NCBI RefSeq assembly: GCF_026342015.1 | Contig: NZ_JAPENL010000003.1 | Span: forward strand, 558,001 to 622,000 | Source: Micromonospora lupini | GTDB lineage: Bacteria; Actinomycetota; Actinomycetes; Mycobacteriales; Micromonosporaceae | DNA length: 64,000 bases | Direction: 5' to 3' | In this document: positions 40,676 through 50,321 of the stretch, piece after piece | Layout: the number at the start of each line of letters is the position of its first letter | Numbering within the stretch: position 1 is the first letter of the stretch | Translations under genes and position numbers: made by a program | Notes under the pieces: generated by a model | What the model saw: the letters and a program-made list of their open reading frames with translations, nothing else | What the model was told of the DNA's origin: nothing | Databases searched by the model: none

Positions 40676-43519
40676 TCAGGTCGTCGTGCAGGTGATGTCG
40701 GTCGGCGGGTTGTTGGCGCCGGTCGTGGAGGCGATGAAGCCGAACGTCGTCGAGCCGCCCGCCGGCAGGGACCCGTTGTAGTCGACGTTCGTCACCCGCA
40801 CGTTCGCGCCGCTCTGCGTGTGTGCGCCGCTCCAGATCTGGCTGATCACCTGCCCGTTGGGGAAGGTCCAGGAGACGGTCCAGCCGCGGGTCGGCGCCGC
40901 GCCCGCGGTCACGGTGACCTCGCCCTGGAAGCCGCCGGACCACGAACTCGTCACCGTGTACGTCGCCCGCGCGCCGGACGGCGAGGGCGTGCTCGTCACT
41001 GTCGGTGTCGGGGTCGGCGTCAGGGTCGGCGTCGGGCTCAGGGTCGGGGTGACTGTGGGCGTGGGGGTGTTGCTCAGCGTCGGCGACGGTGTCACGCCGG
41101 GCCGCGCGGCGCGGTAGGTGTGCCCGGCGCGGACGGCGAGTTGGACGACGTCCGTGTCCGGTCGGGTGGTGGACGGTGTGCTGTCGTCGGTGGCGTCGAC
41201 GAGTGTGAAGGAGCCGGTGAAGAGCCGGGCACGCAGCCGTAGCGTGCCGTCCCGGTCGGCCCGGACGCTGATCTCGTCGGCCTGCCCGCTGGTCCAGCGC
41301 ACGCCGACTGTGTATCCGCCCCGACCGCGCAGGCCCGCTACCTGCCCGGTGGGCCACCCGCTGGGCAGCGCCGGCAGCACGTGCAGCTCGCCTGTGTGGC
41401 TGTGCAGCAACATCTCGGCGATTCCTGAGGTGGCGCCGAAGTTGCCGTCGATCTGGAACGGTGGGTGCAGGTCGAACATGTTCGGCGCGAGCCGGTCGGT
41501 CCGCACCAGGTCCTTCAGAAGCTTGTGGGCGCGGGTGGCGTCCTCCAGCCGCGCCCAGTAATTGATCTTCCAGGCGAGGGACCAGCCGGTGCCGTCGTCG
41601 CCCCGCAGTTCCAGCGTCCGGCGCGCGGCCTCGTACAGCGCCGGGGTGCCGCGCTTGGTGATCTGGTTGCTGGGGTGCAGGCCGTACAGGTGCGAGACGT
41701 GTCGGTGGTTCCGCTCGGTCTCGACCCAGTCGGCGAGCCACTCCTGGACGTTGCCCCGGGAGCCGACCTTCGTGGGCGCCAGCCGGTCCCGGGCCGTGCG
41801 CACCTGAGAGCGGAACGCGGCGTCGACGCCGAGCACCTCACCGGCCCGGGCCGCCGCGTCGAACAGGTCGCGCAGGATCTGGTTGTCCATGGTGGGGCCT
41901 GCGCACACGCTGGCGTTCGAGTGGTGCGGCAGCTCCGGCGAGTTCGACGGGTTCGTGACCAGGTATCCGAGCGTCGGGTGGGCGACCAGGGTGTCGAGGA
42001 AGAACTGGGCGGCACCCTTGAGGGCCGGGTAGTTGGTCTGGAGGAAGCCGACGTCGCCGGTGAAGAGGTAGTGCTCCCAGATGAGGGTGGACAGCCAGGC
42101 GCCGCCGGTCTGCCACATGCCCCACAAAGCCCCGTCGACCACCGAGGCGCCCCGCCACCCGTCGGTGTTGTGGTGGGTGACCCAGCCACCGGCGCCGTAC
42201 TGCGCCTGGGCGACGCGCGCACCGGTCACCGTGAGGTCCCGGACCAGGTCGAAGACCGGCAGGAAGCACTCGGCCAGGTTCGTCGTGTCGGCGGGCCAGT
42301 AGTTCATCGGCAGGTTGGCGTTGATTGTGTACTTCGAGTCCCACGGCGGGGTCATCGAGTCGTTCCAGATGCCCTGTAGGTTCGCCGGCTGCGTGCCAGG
42401 TCGCGAGGAGGAGATCAGCAGGTACCGCCCGAACTGGAACAGCAGGGCGGAGAACTGCGGGTCGTTGGTGCTCGCGTGTTGGGCGATCCGCACGTCGGTC
42501 GGCTGGTCGGCGGCGGCCGTACGCCCCAGGTCGATTGTCACCCTGTTGAACAGGGCCTGGTAGTCGGCGAGATGGCGGCTGCGTAGCTGGTCGACGGCGA
42601 CGGCGCGGGCGGCGTTGAGGCGGGTGCGCGCGATCCCCTGGTAGTCGCCGTTGACGGTGCGGAAGTTGACGTAGCTGGAACCGATCGAGATCAGCACTGT
42701 CACGCTCGTGGCGCCGGAGACGCGCAGGGTTCCGCCGGAGCTGCTGACCGTGCCGCCCGTCGCGACGGCGTGGGCCAGGGCGAGGAAGCGCACCGACCCG
42801 TTGACGCCCTCCATGGCGCCGGAGATGCCGTCGACGCCGATGGTGGCGGCGTCGGGGCTCGACACAGTCGTCCGCTGCGGGCTGTCGAAGGTGGCGTTGA
42901 ACGTTATCGAGCTGGCCCGGTCGGCGGTCAGCCGGATCACGATCACCTGGTCGGGCGCGCTGGCGAACATCTCACGCTGGTACCGGACGCCGTTCAGCAC
43001 GTACGTCGTGGTGACGGTGGCGGTGGTGAGGTCGAGTGTCCGGTTGTACTGGGAGGCGCCGCTGGCGGAGGAGAAGGCGAGCCGGAGGTTGCCCACCGGC
43101 TGGTAGGCGAGCTGGCCGCCAGGGTTGCCCATCATCGTCTGGTTGATCAGGTCCTGCGCCTGGGTCCACTGGTCCGCGAAGACCCGCCGCCGGATCTCCG
43201 CGAGGTTGGCAGCGCCCCGGGTGTTGGCGGAGTCGTACGGGCCGCCGGCCCAGATGGTGTCCTCGTTGAGCTGGAGCCGTTCGGTGTCGATGTTGCCGAA
43301 CACCATCGCGCCCAGCCGGCCGTTGCCGATCGGCAGCGCCCGCAGCCAGTCGGTGCCGGCGGGTTCGTCGTACCACAGGGCCAGGTCGTCGGCGGCGAGC
43401 ACCTGCGGCGGCGCCACCGAGCCGGCGCGGGCGACGGCGGACCACGCGACCGGCAGCAGCGCGGCTCCGGCACCCGCCGCACCGGCCCTCAGCACGTTCC
43501 TTCGTGTCACGTCAGGCAT
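40676..43519 (-). CDS. Secreted GH95 alpha-L-fucosidase-like enzyme with C-terminal CBM2
   Basis: 947 residues. The start TRRNVLRAGAAGAGAA is a Tat signal. The catalytic region (about 40-790) has the GH95 hallmarks LWYDEPAGTDWLRALPIGNGRLGAMVFG, RLQLNEDTIWAGGP, the (alpha/alpha)6 part PANLQGIWNDSMTPPWDSKYTINANLPMNYW, and the late LFDLHPPFQIDGNFGAT form NMFDLHPPFQIDGNFG. A Pro/Thr/Ser linker (about 810-845) leads to a CBM2 (about 850-947, YTVTSSWSGGFQGEVTV). Predicted role: removal of alpha-fucose or alpha-galactose from xyloglucan-like glycans. It is divergent from a GH43 gene with operators at 43681 and 43924 between them. Confidence 0.92.
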   Translation of the reverse strand: MPDVTRRNVLRAGAAGAGAALLPVAWSAVARAGSVAPPQVLAADDLALWYDEPAGTDWLRALPIGNGRLGAMVFGNIDTERLQLNEDTIWAGGPYDSANTRGAANLAEIRRRVFADQWTQAQDLINQTMMGNPGGQLAYQPVGNLRLAFSSASGASQYNRTLDLTTATVTTTYVLNGVRYQREMFASAPDQVIVIRLTADRASSITFNATFDSPQRTTVSSPDAATIGVDGISGAMEGVNGSVRFLALAHAVATGGTVSSSGGTLRVSGATSVTVLISIGSSYVNFRTVNGDYQGIARTRLNAARAVAVDQLRSRHLADYQALFNRVTIDLGRTAAADQPTDVRIAQHASTNDPQFSALLFQFGRYLLISSSRPGTQPANLQGIWNDSMTPPWDSKYTINANLPMNYWPADTTNLAECFLPVFDLVRDLTVTGARVAQAQYGAGGWVTHHNTDGWRGASVVDGALWGMWQTGGAWLSTLIWEHYLFTGDVGFLQTNYPALKGAAQFFLDTLVAHPTLGYLVTNPSNSPELPHHSNASVCAGPTMDNQILRDLFDAAARAGEVLGVDAAFRSQVRTARDRLAPTKVGSRGNVQEWLADWVETERNHRHVSHLYGLHPSNQITKRGTPALYEAARRTLELRGDDGTGWSLAWKINYWARLEDATRAHKLLKDLVRTDRLAPNMFDLHPPFQIDGNFGATSGIAEMLLHSHTGELHVLPALPSGWPTGQVAGLRGRGGYTVGVRWTSGQADEISVRADRDGTLRLRARLFTGSFTLVDATDDSTPSTTRPDTDVVQLAVRAGHTYRAARPGVTPSPTLSNTPTPTVTPTLSPTPTLTPTPTPTVTSTPSPSGARATYTVTSSWSGGFQGEVTVTAGAAPTRGWTVSWTFPNGQVISQIWSGAHTQSGANVRVTNVDYNGSLPAGGSTTFGFIASTTGANNPPTDITCTTT

Positions 43520-43680
43520 GGTCTCTCCAATCAGCGCAGCTCAGAGGCGCAGGCAGGTGAGGGACGGTGCCGTTGCCGGGCCACCGCCCCGAGAAGTCGA
43601 ATGTCGTGGACGCGCGCCGTTCGCGGTCTCGTGCGAGACGCGCGGCTGCCGCCGTCGGACGTGGAGTGGGCACCCCGCGC

Positions 43681-43694
43681 TGTTAGCGTTAACA
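43681..43694. promoter_or_regulatory. LacI-type operator, TGTTAGCGTTAACA
   Basis: Best match in the window, with perfect TGTTA and TAACA arms. It lies 162 bp upstream of the GH95 gene in the 460 bp divergent gap before the GH43 gene. Apart from the site at 43924 nothing else was identified in that gap. Confidence 0.6.
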
Positions 43695-43923
43695 GTGCCG
43701 CCCGTTCGCACCCCGCAGCAACGTGTCACAGCCGGAGACCGGCGCACCGAGCTCCCGGCGGCGCGTCATCTCACCCTCTATAGACCTTCGTAGATGGCGA
43801 TGCCGCTCGTCAATAGATGTCGGCCATGTTTCCCGCCGGGGGTCGCGGGCCTGTCGCCCCGGCCCGGCGCCCGGAGAGGGTTGCCATCCCGACGGGCATC
43901 TTCGTAGCATCCGGGGCACACGA

Positions 43924-43937
43924 TGTTATCGCCAACA
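43924..43937. promoter_or_regulatory. LacI-type operator, TGTTATCGCCAACA
   Basis: One mismatch in the outer arms. It lies 43 bp before the GTG start of the GH43 gene, suitable for direct repression. Confidence 0.58.
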
Positions 43938-43979
43938 TTTCATGGCATCCTGGCATCCACCGCCCGGGAGGTGACACCA

Positions 43980-45554
43980 GTGCTCGCAGGCGCACCCGCC
44001 GTCCCGGGTTATCACAACCCGGTCGTGCCCGGCTTCTATCCCGATCCGAGTGTCTGCCGGGTCGGCGACGACTACTACCTGGTCTGCTCCAGCTTCGAGT
44101 ACTTTCCGGGAGTACCGCTGCTGCACAGTCGGGACCTGGTCAACTGGCGACAGATCGGCAACATCCTCGACCGGCCCAGCCAGCTGGAGATCCCGCCGGA
44201 CGCCGACGCGTCCCGAGGCGTCTTCGCGCCGACCATCCGCCACCACGACGGCCGGTTCTGGATGATCACCACAAACGTCAGCCTGGGCCGACACCTCATC
44301 GTCACCGCGGAGGACCCCACCGGCACATGGTCCGAGCCGGTCTACCTCGACCTCCCACACGTCGATCCGTCCCTGGCGTGGGACGACGACGGCACCTGCT
44401 GGCTGACGACCTCCGGAGTGGACGCCTACCGGATCGACCCGGACAAGGGGCGGGTGCTGGAGGGGCCGATCCCGCTCTGGTCCGGCACCGGCGGCCAGTA
44501 CCCGGAGGCTCCGCACCTCTACCGGATCGGCGACTGGTGGTACCTGCTGCTCTCCGAGGGCGGCACGCACACCGGCCACGCCGTCTCGGTCGCCCGTTCC
44601 CGCAGCCCACGGGGGCCCTTCGAGCCCGCCCCGACAAACCCCGTCCTCACGCACCGCGGCACCGACCTGCCCGTACAGGCCGCCGGGCACGCCGATCTGG
44701 TGCGGGCCGCGGACGGCGGCTGGTGGATGGTGCTCCTCGGCATCCGGGCGAAGGGCCAGTGGCCGCCCTTCCACGTGCTCGGCCGCGAGACGTTCCTCGC
44801 ACCGGTCCGCTGGGTCGACGGGTGGCCCGTCGTGGACCCTGTCCGGGAGGTCACCGCCGCACCCGCCGGGAGCGCGCCGGCCCTCGCGGCCCCGCCCGAC
44901 CCCGGCGCCCACCACGACGACTTCGACGCGAGCGCCCTCGCACCCGGCTGGATCTCGCCCCGCTCCCGCCCCGACACGGCCTGGTCGCTTACCGAACGGC
45001 CGGGATGGCTCACCCTGCACGCCGCCGGCACGACGCTTGATCGCGCCGGCGCGACGATCGTGGCCACGCGCCAGCGCCACCATGACTGCCGCGCCGGCAC
45101 GCGTGTGGATCCGGGCAGCGGCACGGCCGGGCTCACCATCCGCATCGACGAGGCGCACCACTACGACCTGGAGGTTCGGGCCGGCACGGTCCGCGTCGTC
45201 GGCCGGGTCGGCCCGTTCCGGCAGGTCTTCGCGTCCCTCGACGTACCCGCTGGCCCGCTGGTCCTGACGATCGCCACCCGGACCCACGACCTCTACCCGC
45301 CGACCGTGACCTCCGCGGCGGACCTGGCGTCCGCGGCCGAACCCTTCGGCGTACGCCCCGCCACCTCCGACATGATCGCGTTCGAGGTGGAGACCGCCGA
45401 GGGGCGCGTCCTGCTTGCCGAACTCGACGGGCGCTACCTGTCCACCGAGGTCGCCGGTGGCTTCACCGGCCGGGTCGTCGGCATGTACGTGACCGAGGGC
45501 AGCGCCGCCTTCGACTGGTTCGACTACCGCCCGGCAGCGCGACCGACCGACTGA
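43980..45554 (+). CDS. Cytoplasmic GH43 beta-xylosidase/arabinofuranosidase
   Basis: 524 residues. GTG 43980 is preferred over ATG 43923 because GGGAGGTGA sits just upstream and because the longer frame would run through the operator. There is no signal peptide. The five-bladed propeller (about 8-290) shows the catalytic Asp in NPVVPGFYPDPSV, the pKa-tuning Asp in HVDPSLAWDDDG and acid Glu in GGQYPEAPHLY. The C-terminal concanavalin-like domain (about 310-524) is typical of the two-domain xylosidase group. It probably finishes short xylo- or arabino-oligosaccharides after uptake. Confidence 0.9.
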   Translation: MLAGAPAVPGYHNPVVPGFYPDPSVCRVGDDYYLVCSSFEYFPGVPLLHSRDLVNWRQIGNILDRPSQLEIPPDADASRGVFAPTIRHHDGRFWMITTNVSLGRHLIVTAEDPTGTWSEPVYLDLPHVDPSLAWDDDGTCWLTTSGVDAYRIDPDKGRVLEGPIPLWSGTGGQYPEAPHLYRIGDWWYLLLSEGGTHTGHAVSVARSRSPRGPFEPAPTNPVLTHRGTDLPVQAAGHADLVRAADGGWWMVLLGIRAKGQWPPFHVLGRETFLAPVRWVDGWPVVDPVREVTAAPAGSAPALAAPPDPGAHHDDFDASALAPGWISPRSRPDTAWSLTERPGWLTLHAAGTTLDRAGATIVATRQRHHDCRAGTRVDPGSGTAGLTIRIDEAHHYDLEVRAGTVRVVGRVGPFRQVFASLDVPAGPLVLTIATRTHDLYPPTVTSAADLASAAEPFGVRPATSDMIAFEVETAEGRVLLAELDGRYLSTEVAGGFTGRVVGMYVTEGSAAFDWFDYRPAARPTD

Positions 45555-45701
45555 GCGCGGGCCGGCTCGCCCCGGTGCGCCGGCGCCTCCCTCCGCCCGG
45601 CACCAAGATTTCTCTACGGCCATGTCGAGAAACGGCGCGCGGCTCCGTCCCCGAGGTGAAGGTGACCGGAACGGGTCACACGAGCGAGGAGGAACACGAC
45701 G

Positions 45702-46109
45702 ATGGCGAAGTACCTGCTGCTGAAGCACTACCGCGGCGCTCCGGCCGCGGTCAACGACGTACCGATGGACAAGTGGACGCCGGAGGAGATCTCGGCGCAC
45801 ATGCAGTACATGAGGGACTTCGCGTCCCGGTTGGAGGAGACCGGCGAGTTCATCGAGGGACAGGCGCTCGCCCCCGAGGGAGCGTGGGTCCGCTATGACG
45901 GCCCGGGACGGCCGCCGGTCACCGACGGCCCGTTCGCCGAGACCAAGGACCTCATCGCCGGTTGGATGGTGATCGACGTCGACAGCTACCAGCGCGCCGT
46001 CGAGCTGGCCGGGGAACTGTCCGCCGCTCCGGGGGCGGGCGGGAAGCCGATCCACGAGTGGCTCGAGGTGCGCCCCTTCCTGACCGAGCCGCCCACCATC
46101 TCGGAGTGA
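45702..46109 (+). CDS. YCII/DGPF-domain protein
   Basis: 135 residues, ATG with CGAGGAGG upstream. The family motif is clear: VTDGPFAETKDLIAGWMVIDVDSYQRAVELAGEL, with the DGPF turn. These small dimeric proteins are commonly encoded next to SigJ-type sigma factors, as here, where the stop is 8 bp before the sigma gene ATG. The function is unknown; a role in control of, or as a target of, the sigma factor is often assumed. Confidence 0.92.
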   Translation: MAKYLLLKHYRGAPAAVNDVPMDKWTPEEISAHMQYMRDFASRLEETGEFIEGQALAPEGAWVRYDGPGRPPVTDGPFAETKDLIAGWMVIDVDSYQRAVELAGELSAAPGAGGKPIHEWLEVRPFLTEPPTISE

Positions 46110-46117
46110 CCTGGGCG

Positions 46118-47260
46118 ATGAACGAGGCACTGCTCCGGAGTCTCACGCCGGCTGTGCTCGGGATCCTCGTCCGCCGCGGAGCTGACTTCGCGGCGGCCGA
46201 GGATGCCGTGCAGGACGCGCTTGTCGAGGCCGTCCGCGTCTGGCCGGCCGACCCGCCACGGGACCCCAAGGGCTGGCTGATCACCGTGGCCTGGCGGCGG
46301 TTCCTGGACACCACCAGGGCCGACGCCGCCCGTCGCCGTCGGGAGGACCTCGTCGACTCCGAGCCGGCGCCGGGACCCACGCCTGCGGTGGACGACAACC
46401 TCCAGCTCTACTTCCTCTGCGCCCACCCGTCGCTGACGCCGTCGTCCGCCGTCGCGCTCACGCTCCGCGCCGTCGGCGGGCTGACCACCCGCCAGATCGC
46501 CCACGCCTACCTGGTGCCCGAGGCGAGCATGGCGCAACGCATCAGCCGGGCCAAACGCATCGTCTCGACTGTGCGGTTCGACCAACCCGGCGACGTCGCC
46601 ACCGTGCTGCGCGTCCTCTATCTGGTCTTCAACGAGGGCTACACGGGCGACGTCGACCTCGCCGCCGAGGCCATCCGGCTCACCCGGCAGCTCGCCGCCG
46701 CGATCGACCACCCCGAGGTGGCGGGGCTGCTTGCCCTCATGCTGCTGCACCACGCCCGCCGTGCCAGCCGGACCGCGCCCGACGGCAGCCTGGTGCCCCT
46801 CGCCGAGCAGGACCGCGGCCGGTGGGACACCGGGATCATCGCCGAGGGAGTGGACATCCTCCAGACCGCCCTGGCCCGCGACCGCCTGGGTGAGTTCCAG
46901 GCCCAGGCCGCCATCGCCGCGCTCCACGCCGACGCGCCCACCGCCGAGGAGACCGACTGGGTGCAGATCGTCGAGTGGTACGACGAGCTGGCGCGCCTGA
47001 CCGACAGCCCGGTCGTCCGACTCAACCGGGCGGTGGCCGTCGGCGAGGCCGACGGCGCCCGCGCCGGACTGGCGGCGCTCGCGGCGCTCGACGACGCGCT
47101 GCCTCGTCACACGGCGGTGGCGGCCTACCTGCACGAGCGCGACGGCGACCTCGCGACGGCGGCACGCCTGTACGTGGAGGCGGCCCACCGGGCACCCAAC
47201 CTCGCCGAGCGCGACCACCTGACACGCCAGGCCGCCCGGCTCAAGCATCGGCAGCGGTGA
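46118..47260 (+). CDS. SigJ-like ECF sigma factor with DUF6596 extension
   Basis: 380 residues. Sigma region 2 is in FAAAEDAVQDALVEAVRVWP and PKGWLITVAWRRFLDTTRAD, and region 4 in LTTRQIAHAYLVPEASMAQRISRAKR. The C-terminal half (about 185-380) is the long helical extension of this ECF group (LRVLYLVFNEGYTG, EFQAQAAIAALHADAPTAEETDWVQIVEWYDEL). No anti-sigma gene is adjacent, so the extension may control activity. ATG 46118 has GGAGTG at a good distance; GTG 46106 overlaps the previous stop and is possible. Confidence 0.93.
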   Translation: MNEALLRSLTPAVLGILVRRGADFAAAEDAVQDALVEAVRVWPADPPRDPKGWLITVAWRRFLDTTRADAARRRREDLVDSEPAPGPTPAVDDNLQLYFLCAHPSLTPSSAVALTLRAVGGLTTRQIAHAYLVPEASMAQRISRAKRIVSTVRFDQPGDVATVLRVLYLVFNEGYTGDVDLAAEAIRLTRQLAAAIDHPEVAGLLALMLLHHARRASRTAPDGSLVPLAEQDRGRWDTGIIAEGVDILQTALARDRLGEFQAQAAIAALHADAPTAEETDWVQIVEWYDELARLTDSPVVRLNRAVAVGEADGARAGLAALAALDDALPRHTAVAAYLHERDGDLATAARLYVEAAHRAPNLAERDHLTRQAARLKHRQR

Positions 47261-47294
47261 GGGCTCGCGCCGACGCCGTACCACTGCGTGACCT

Positions 47295-47328
47295 GCCGGC
47301 CCCGCCGTCGTCGCGCGACGGGGCCGGC
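47295..47328. terminator. Hairpin between convergent genes
   Basis: 10 bp arms GCCGGCCCCG and CGGGGCCGGC with an inner CCGTCG/CGACGG pairing option, located between the sigma factor and lipase stop codons. Confidence 0.75.
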
Positions 47329-47342
47329 CCGAACGTGTTCGG

Positions 47343-48236
47343 TCAGCTGTTCAGGGTGGCGAGCAGCGCGCTGCCCATGCCCTGCTCACCGCGCGCGTTC
47401 GGGTGGAAGGGCGCGGCCGAGTTCTGCGGCACCAGCCCCTCGATCCACCTGGTGCCGCTGCTCTTGCACGCGTCGCGACCGATCGACGGCGTGTAGACGT
47501 CGGCGTAGGTGGCGCCGTTCGCCGCCGCGGCGCCGGCCAGCATGGCGTTGAGCGACTTCTCGATGGTCCGCAGGTACGGCACGTCCTGGTAGGCGATCGG
47601 GACCACGGGCCAGCAGCCGTACCCGCTGTCGGGGAGGATCGCCGGATACCCGAGCACCACGACCCGCGCGCCCGGTGCGGCCCGGCGGATCGCCTGCAGC
47701 ACTGTGGTCACCTTGGGCACGGTGCCCGCGATCCGGGCCTGCAACTGGTCGGTGCCGCCGGCGGTGTACCGGTTCTTGCACGGCGATCCGAGGGGACTGC
47801 TGAGGCTCGCCTCCGCGCATTCGCTGATGATTCCGGAGAAGCCGATGTCGTTGCCGCCGATCTGCACCGTCACCAGCGCCGTGCTCGACGTGACGGCGTT
47901 GAGCTGCGGTGGCACCGTGATGCCCAGCTGGCCGCTGCCGCCATAGAGGATGTCGTCGGTAGTGGCGCCGGAGCAGCTCACGTCGGCGAACGACGCCGAG
48001 CCGGCGGCCGCGGCCACCAGCGAGGGATAGTTGCGGTTGGACCGGAGGCAGTTCAGGTCGACCTGGCTGGGGATCAGCGGACCGGCGGTGTACGAGTCGC
48101 CAAGCGCGACGTAGCGGCCGGTGGGGACCGCGGCGCTGGCGGGTGTGGCGACGGCGAGCAGCACACCGGCGGTGGCCGCGGCGAGCGCGGCGAGTCGGGT
48201 GGCTGCCCGCAGGAGCGGCAGGCGGGGACGGGGCAT
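47343..48236 (-). CDS. Secreted SGNH-hydrolase lipase/esterase
   Basis: 297 residues, ATG 48236 with GGGAGG upstream. Signal peptide about 1-36 (ends TPASAA). The SGNH blocks are present: block I ALGDSYTAG (nucleophile Ser), block III QIGGNDIGF (Gly/Asn of the oxyanion hole), and block V FHPNARGEQGM (His). Cys pairs (CLRSNRNY, SCSGATTDD, CAEASLSSPLGSPC, YGCWP) are typical of the Streptomyces rimosus lipase type. It would hydrolyse esters or lipids outside the cell. Confidence 0.92.
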   Translation of the reverse strand: MPRPRLPLLRAATRLAALAAATAGVLLAVATPASAAVPTGRYVALGDSYTAGPLIPSQVDLNCLRSNRNYPSLVAAAAGSASFADVSCSGATTDDILYGGSGQLGITVPPQLNAVTSSTALVTVQIGGNDIGFSGIISECAEASLSSPLGSPCKNRYTAGGTDQLQARIAGTVPKVTTVLQAIRRAAPGARVVVLGYPAILPDSGYGCWPVVPIAYQDVPYLRTIEKSLNAMLAGAAAANGATYADVYTPSIGRDACKSSGTRWIEGLVPQNSAAPFHPNARGEQGMGSALLATLNS

Positions 48237-48403
48237 GACGCCTCCCAGGGGAGATCGCGGCGGTGGTGGTGCCGAGATCCTGTCGCCGTCGCCGAGCGAC
48301 GTCAATATAGACAGCCCTCACTAAACACTGTCCCACGGTGTGGGCCGGAAGGGCTGCGCGGCGAACTCCGGCGACCCTCGACCAGCGCCGCATGCCGGGG
48401 ACG

Positions 48404-48432
48404 TTGACGTCATATGTCATACGGGTTAAATT
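48404..48432 (+). promoter_or_regulatory. Sigma-70-type promoter for the GH27 gene
   Basis: TTGACG (48404-48409), 17 base spacer, TAAATT (48427-48432). Transcription would start near 48440, 67 bases before the ATG. The spacer holds ATATGTCAT-type repeats that could bind a regulator. Confidence 0.6.
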
Positions 48433-48506
48433 GTCGATGGTCTATGCAATTGGCTCCTGCGGGCCGGCCGGGGGCCCTCGCCGCCAACCACCCGCAAGGA
48501 GTGCAC

Positions 48507-50150
48507 ATGCTCAGACGAAGAATCGCCCTACTGCTTCCCGCGTTCCTCGCGGCCGCCCTCGGCACCGCCGTGGTCAGTGGCGCGCTGGTGCTCACCACCA
48601 CCGAACCCGCGCAGGCGTTGGAGAACGGGCTGGCCCGGACACCGCAGATGGGTTGGAACGACTGGAACTCGTTCGGATGCAGCGTCAACGAGACGCTCAT
48701 CCGGCAGACGGCCGACACGCTGGTCTCCAGCGGCATGGCAGCGGCCGGATACCGCTACGTCAACATCGACGACTGCTGGTCCACCAAGCAGCGCAACGGC
48801 AGCGGTGACCTGGTCGCCGATCCGCAGAAGTTCCCGAGCGGCATGAAGGCCCTCGCCGACTACGTCCACGACAAGGGCCTCAAGCTGGGCATCTACTCCT
48901 CGGCCGGGACCCTCACCTGCGCCGGGTACCCGGCCAGCATCAACTACGAGCAACGCGACGCCAACCTCTGGGCGTCCTGGGGGATCGACTACCTCAAGTA
49001 CGACAACTGCGGCGACCATCTCGGTCGGAGCGCGCAGCAGCGCTACACCGCGATGCGGGACGCGCTCGCCGCCACCAACCGGCCGATCCTCTACAGCCTG
49101 TGCAGCTGGGGGCAGGACAGCGTCTGGACCTGGGGCGCGGGGGTGGGCAACTCCTGGCGTACCACGGGCGACATCGGTGGAAACTGGAACTCCATCATGG
49201 GCATCCTCGACCAGCAGGTCGGCAAGGAGTCGTACGCCCGGCCCGGCGCGTGGAACGACCCGGACATGCTGGAGGTCGGCAACGGACCCACGGACACCGA
49301 GTCCCGGGCCCACTTCAGCCTGTGGGCGCTGTTGAACGCCCCACTGCTTGCCGGCAACGACATCCGCACCATGTCGGCGGCCACCCGCACGATCCTGACC
49401 AACACCGACGTGATCGCCGTCAACCAGGACTGGGGCGGTCAGCAGGGCCGCAAGATCAGTGACACCGGTGACCTGGAGGTCTGGCGCAAGCCGATGTCCA
49501 CCGGCGGGGTGGCCACCGTCCTGCTCAACCGGGGCAGCGGCACCACCACGATCTCCACCACGGCCAGCGCGCTCGGGCTCGGCAGCGCCGGCTCGTACGC
49601 CGTACGTGACCTGTGGTCCCACACCACCTCGACGTCGACAGGCACGATCAGCGCGTCGGTGCCGGCACATGGCGCCGCCATGTTCCTGGTCACCGGCGGC
49701 GGCACTCCCCCGCCGACCACTCCTCCGCCGACCACTCCCCCGCCGACCACTCCCCCGCCGAGCACGACGTCGGCGATCCGCAGCACCTCCGCCGGCCGGT
49801 GCCTGGACGTCAACGGCGCGTCCCAGACCAACGGCGCCACGGCCATCATCTGGGACTGCCACGGTCAGGCCAACCAGTCCTGGACCTCGACCAGCTCTCA
49901 GGAGCTGCGGGTCTACGGCAACAAGTGCCTCGACGTCTTCAACGCCGCTACCGCCAACGGGACGTCGGTGATCATCTGGGACTGTCACGGCCAGGCGAAC
50001 CAACAGTGGCGGTTCAACGCCGACGGCTCGATCACGGCTGTCGCCTCAGGCCGCTGCCTGGATCTGGTGGGCAACGGCACGGCGAATGGCACACGCGCCC
50101 AGATCTGGGACTGCAACGGCGCAGCCAGCCAGCGGTGGAGCCGCAGCTGA
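48507..50150 (+). CDS. Secreted GH27 alpha-galactosidase with ricin-type (CBM13) domain
   Basis: 547 residues, ATG 48507 with AAGGAG five bases upstream. Signal peptide about 1-38 (ends AQA). GH27 barrel (about 39-330): TPQMGWNDWNSFGCSVNE, YVNIDDCWSTKQRN, nucleophile Asp in IDYLKYDNCG and acid/base Asp in PGAWNDPDMLEVG. A small beta domain, a TTPPP linker (about 395-413) and a QxW trefoil (415-547: CLDVNGASQTNGATAIIWDC, ANQQWRFNADG, SQRWSRS) follow. It removes alpha-galactose from galactomannan or raffinose-type sugars outside the cell. Confidence 0.95.
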   Translation: MLRRRIALLLPAFLAAALGTAVVSGALVLTTTEPAQALENGLARTPQMGWNDWNSFGCSVNETLIRQTADTLVSSGMAAAGYRYVNIDDCWSTKQRNGSGDLVADPQKFPSGMKALADYVHDKGLKLGIYSSAGTLTCAGYPASINYEQRDANLWASWGIDYLKYDNCGDHLGRSAQQRYTAMRDALAATNRPILYSLCSWGQDSVWTWGAGVGNSWRTTGDIGGNWNSIMGILDQQVGKESYARPGAWNDPDMLEVGNGPTDTESRAHFSLWALLNAPLLAGNDIRTMSAATRTILTNTDVIAVNQDWGGQQGRKISDTGDLEVWRKPMSTGGVATVLLNRGSGTTTISTTASALGLGSAGSYAVRDLWSHTTSTSTGTISASVPAHGAAMFLVTGGGTPPPTTPPPTTPPPTTPPPSTTSAIRSTSAGRCLDVNGASQTNGATAIIWDCHGQANQSWTSTSSQELRVYGNKCLDVFNAATANGTSVIIWDCHGQANQQWRFNADGSITAVASGRCLDLVGNGTANGTRAQIWDCNGAASQRWSRS

Positions 50151-50321
50151 GCGGCCGACCCCGGTAGCCGGGGGCAGGGCATGGCCGGCCGGGCGCGGTC
50201 GCGGGCACCGACCCGCGCGTCGCCCGGCCGGCACACGCCGCGCTCACCCCTGCGGCACCCGAGGATCGTCAGGCGCATAGCATTGCCACGGTTCGGGACG
50301 GCTCTGCTGAAACGAGGCGAC

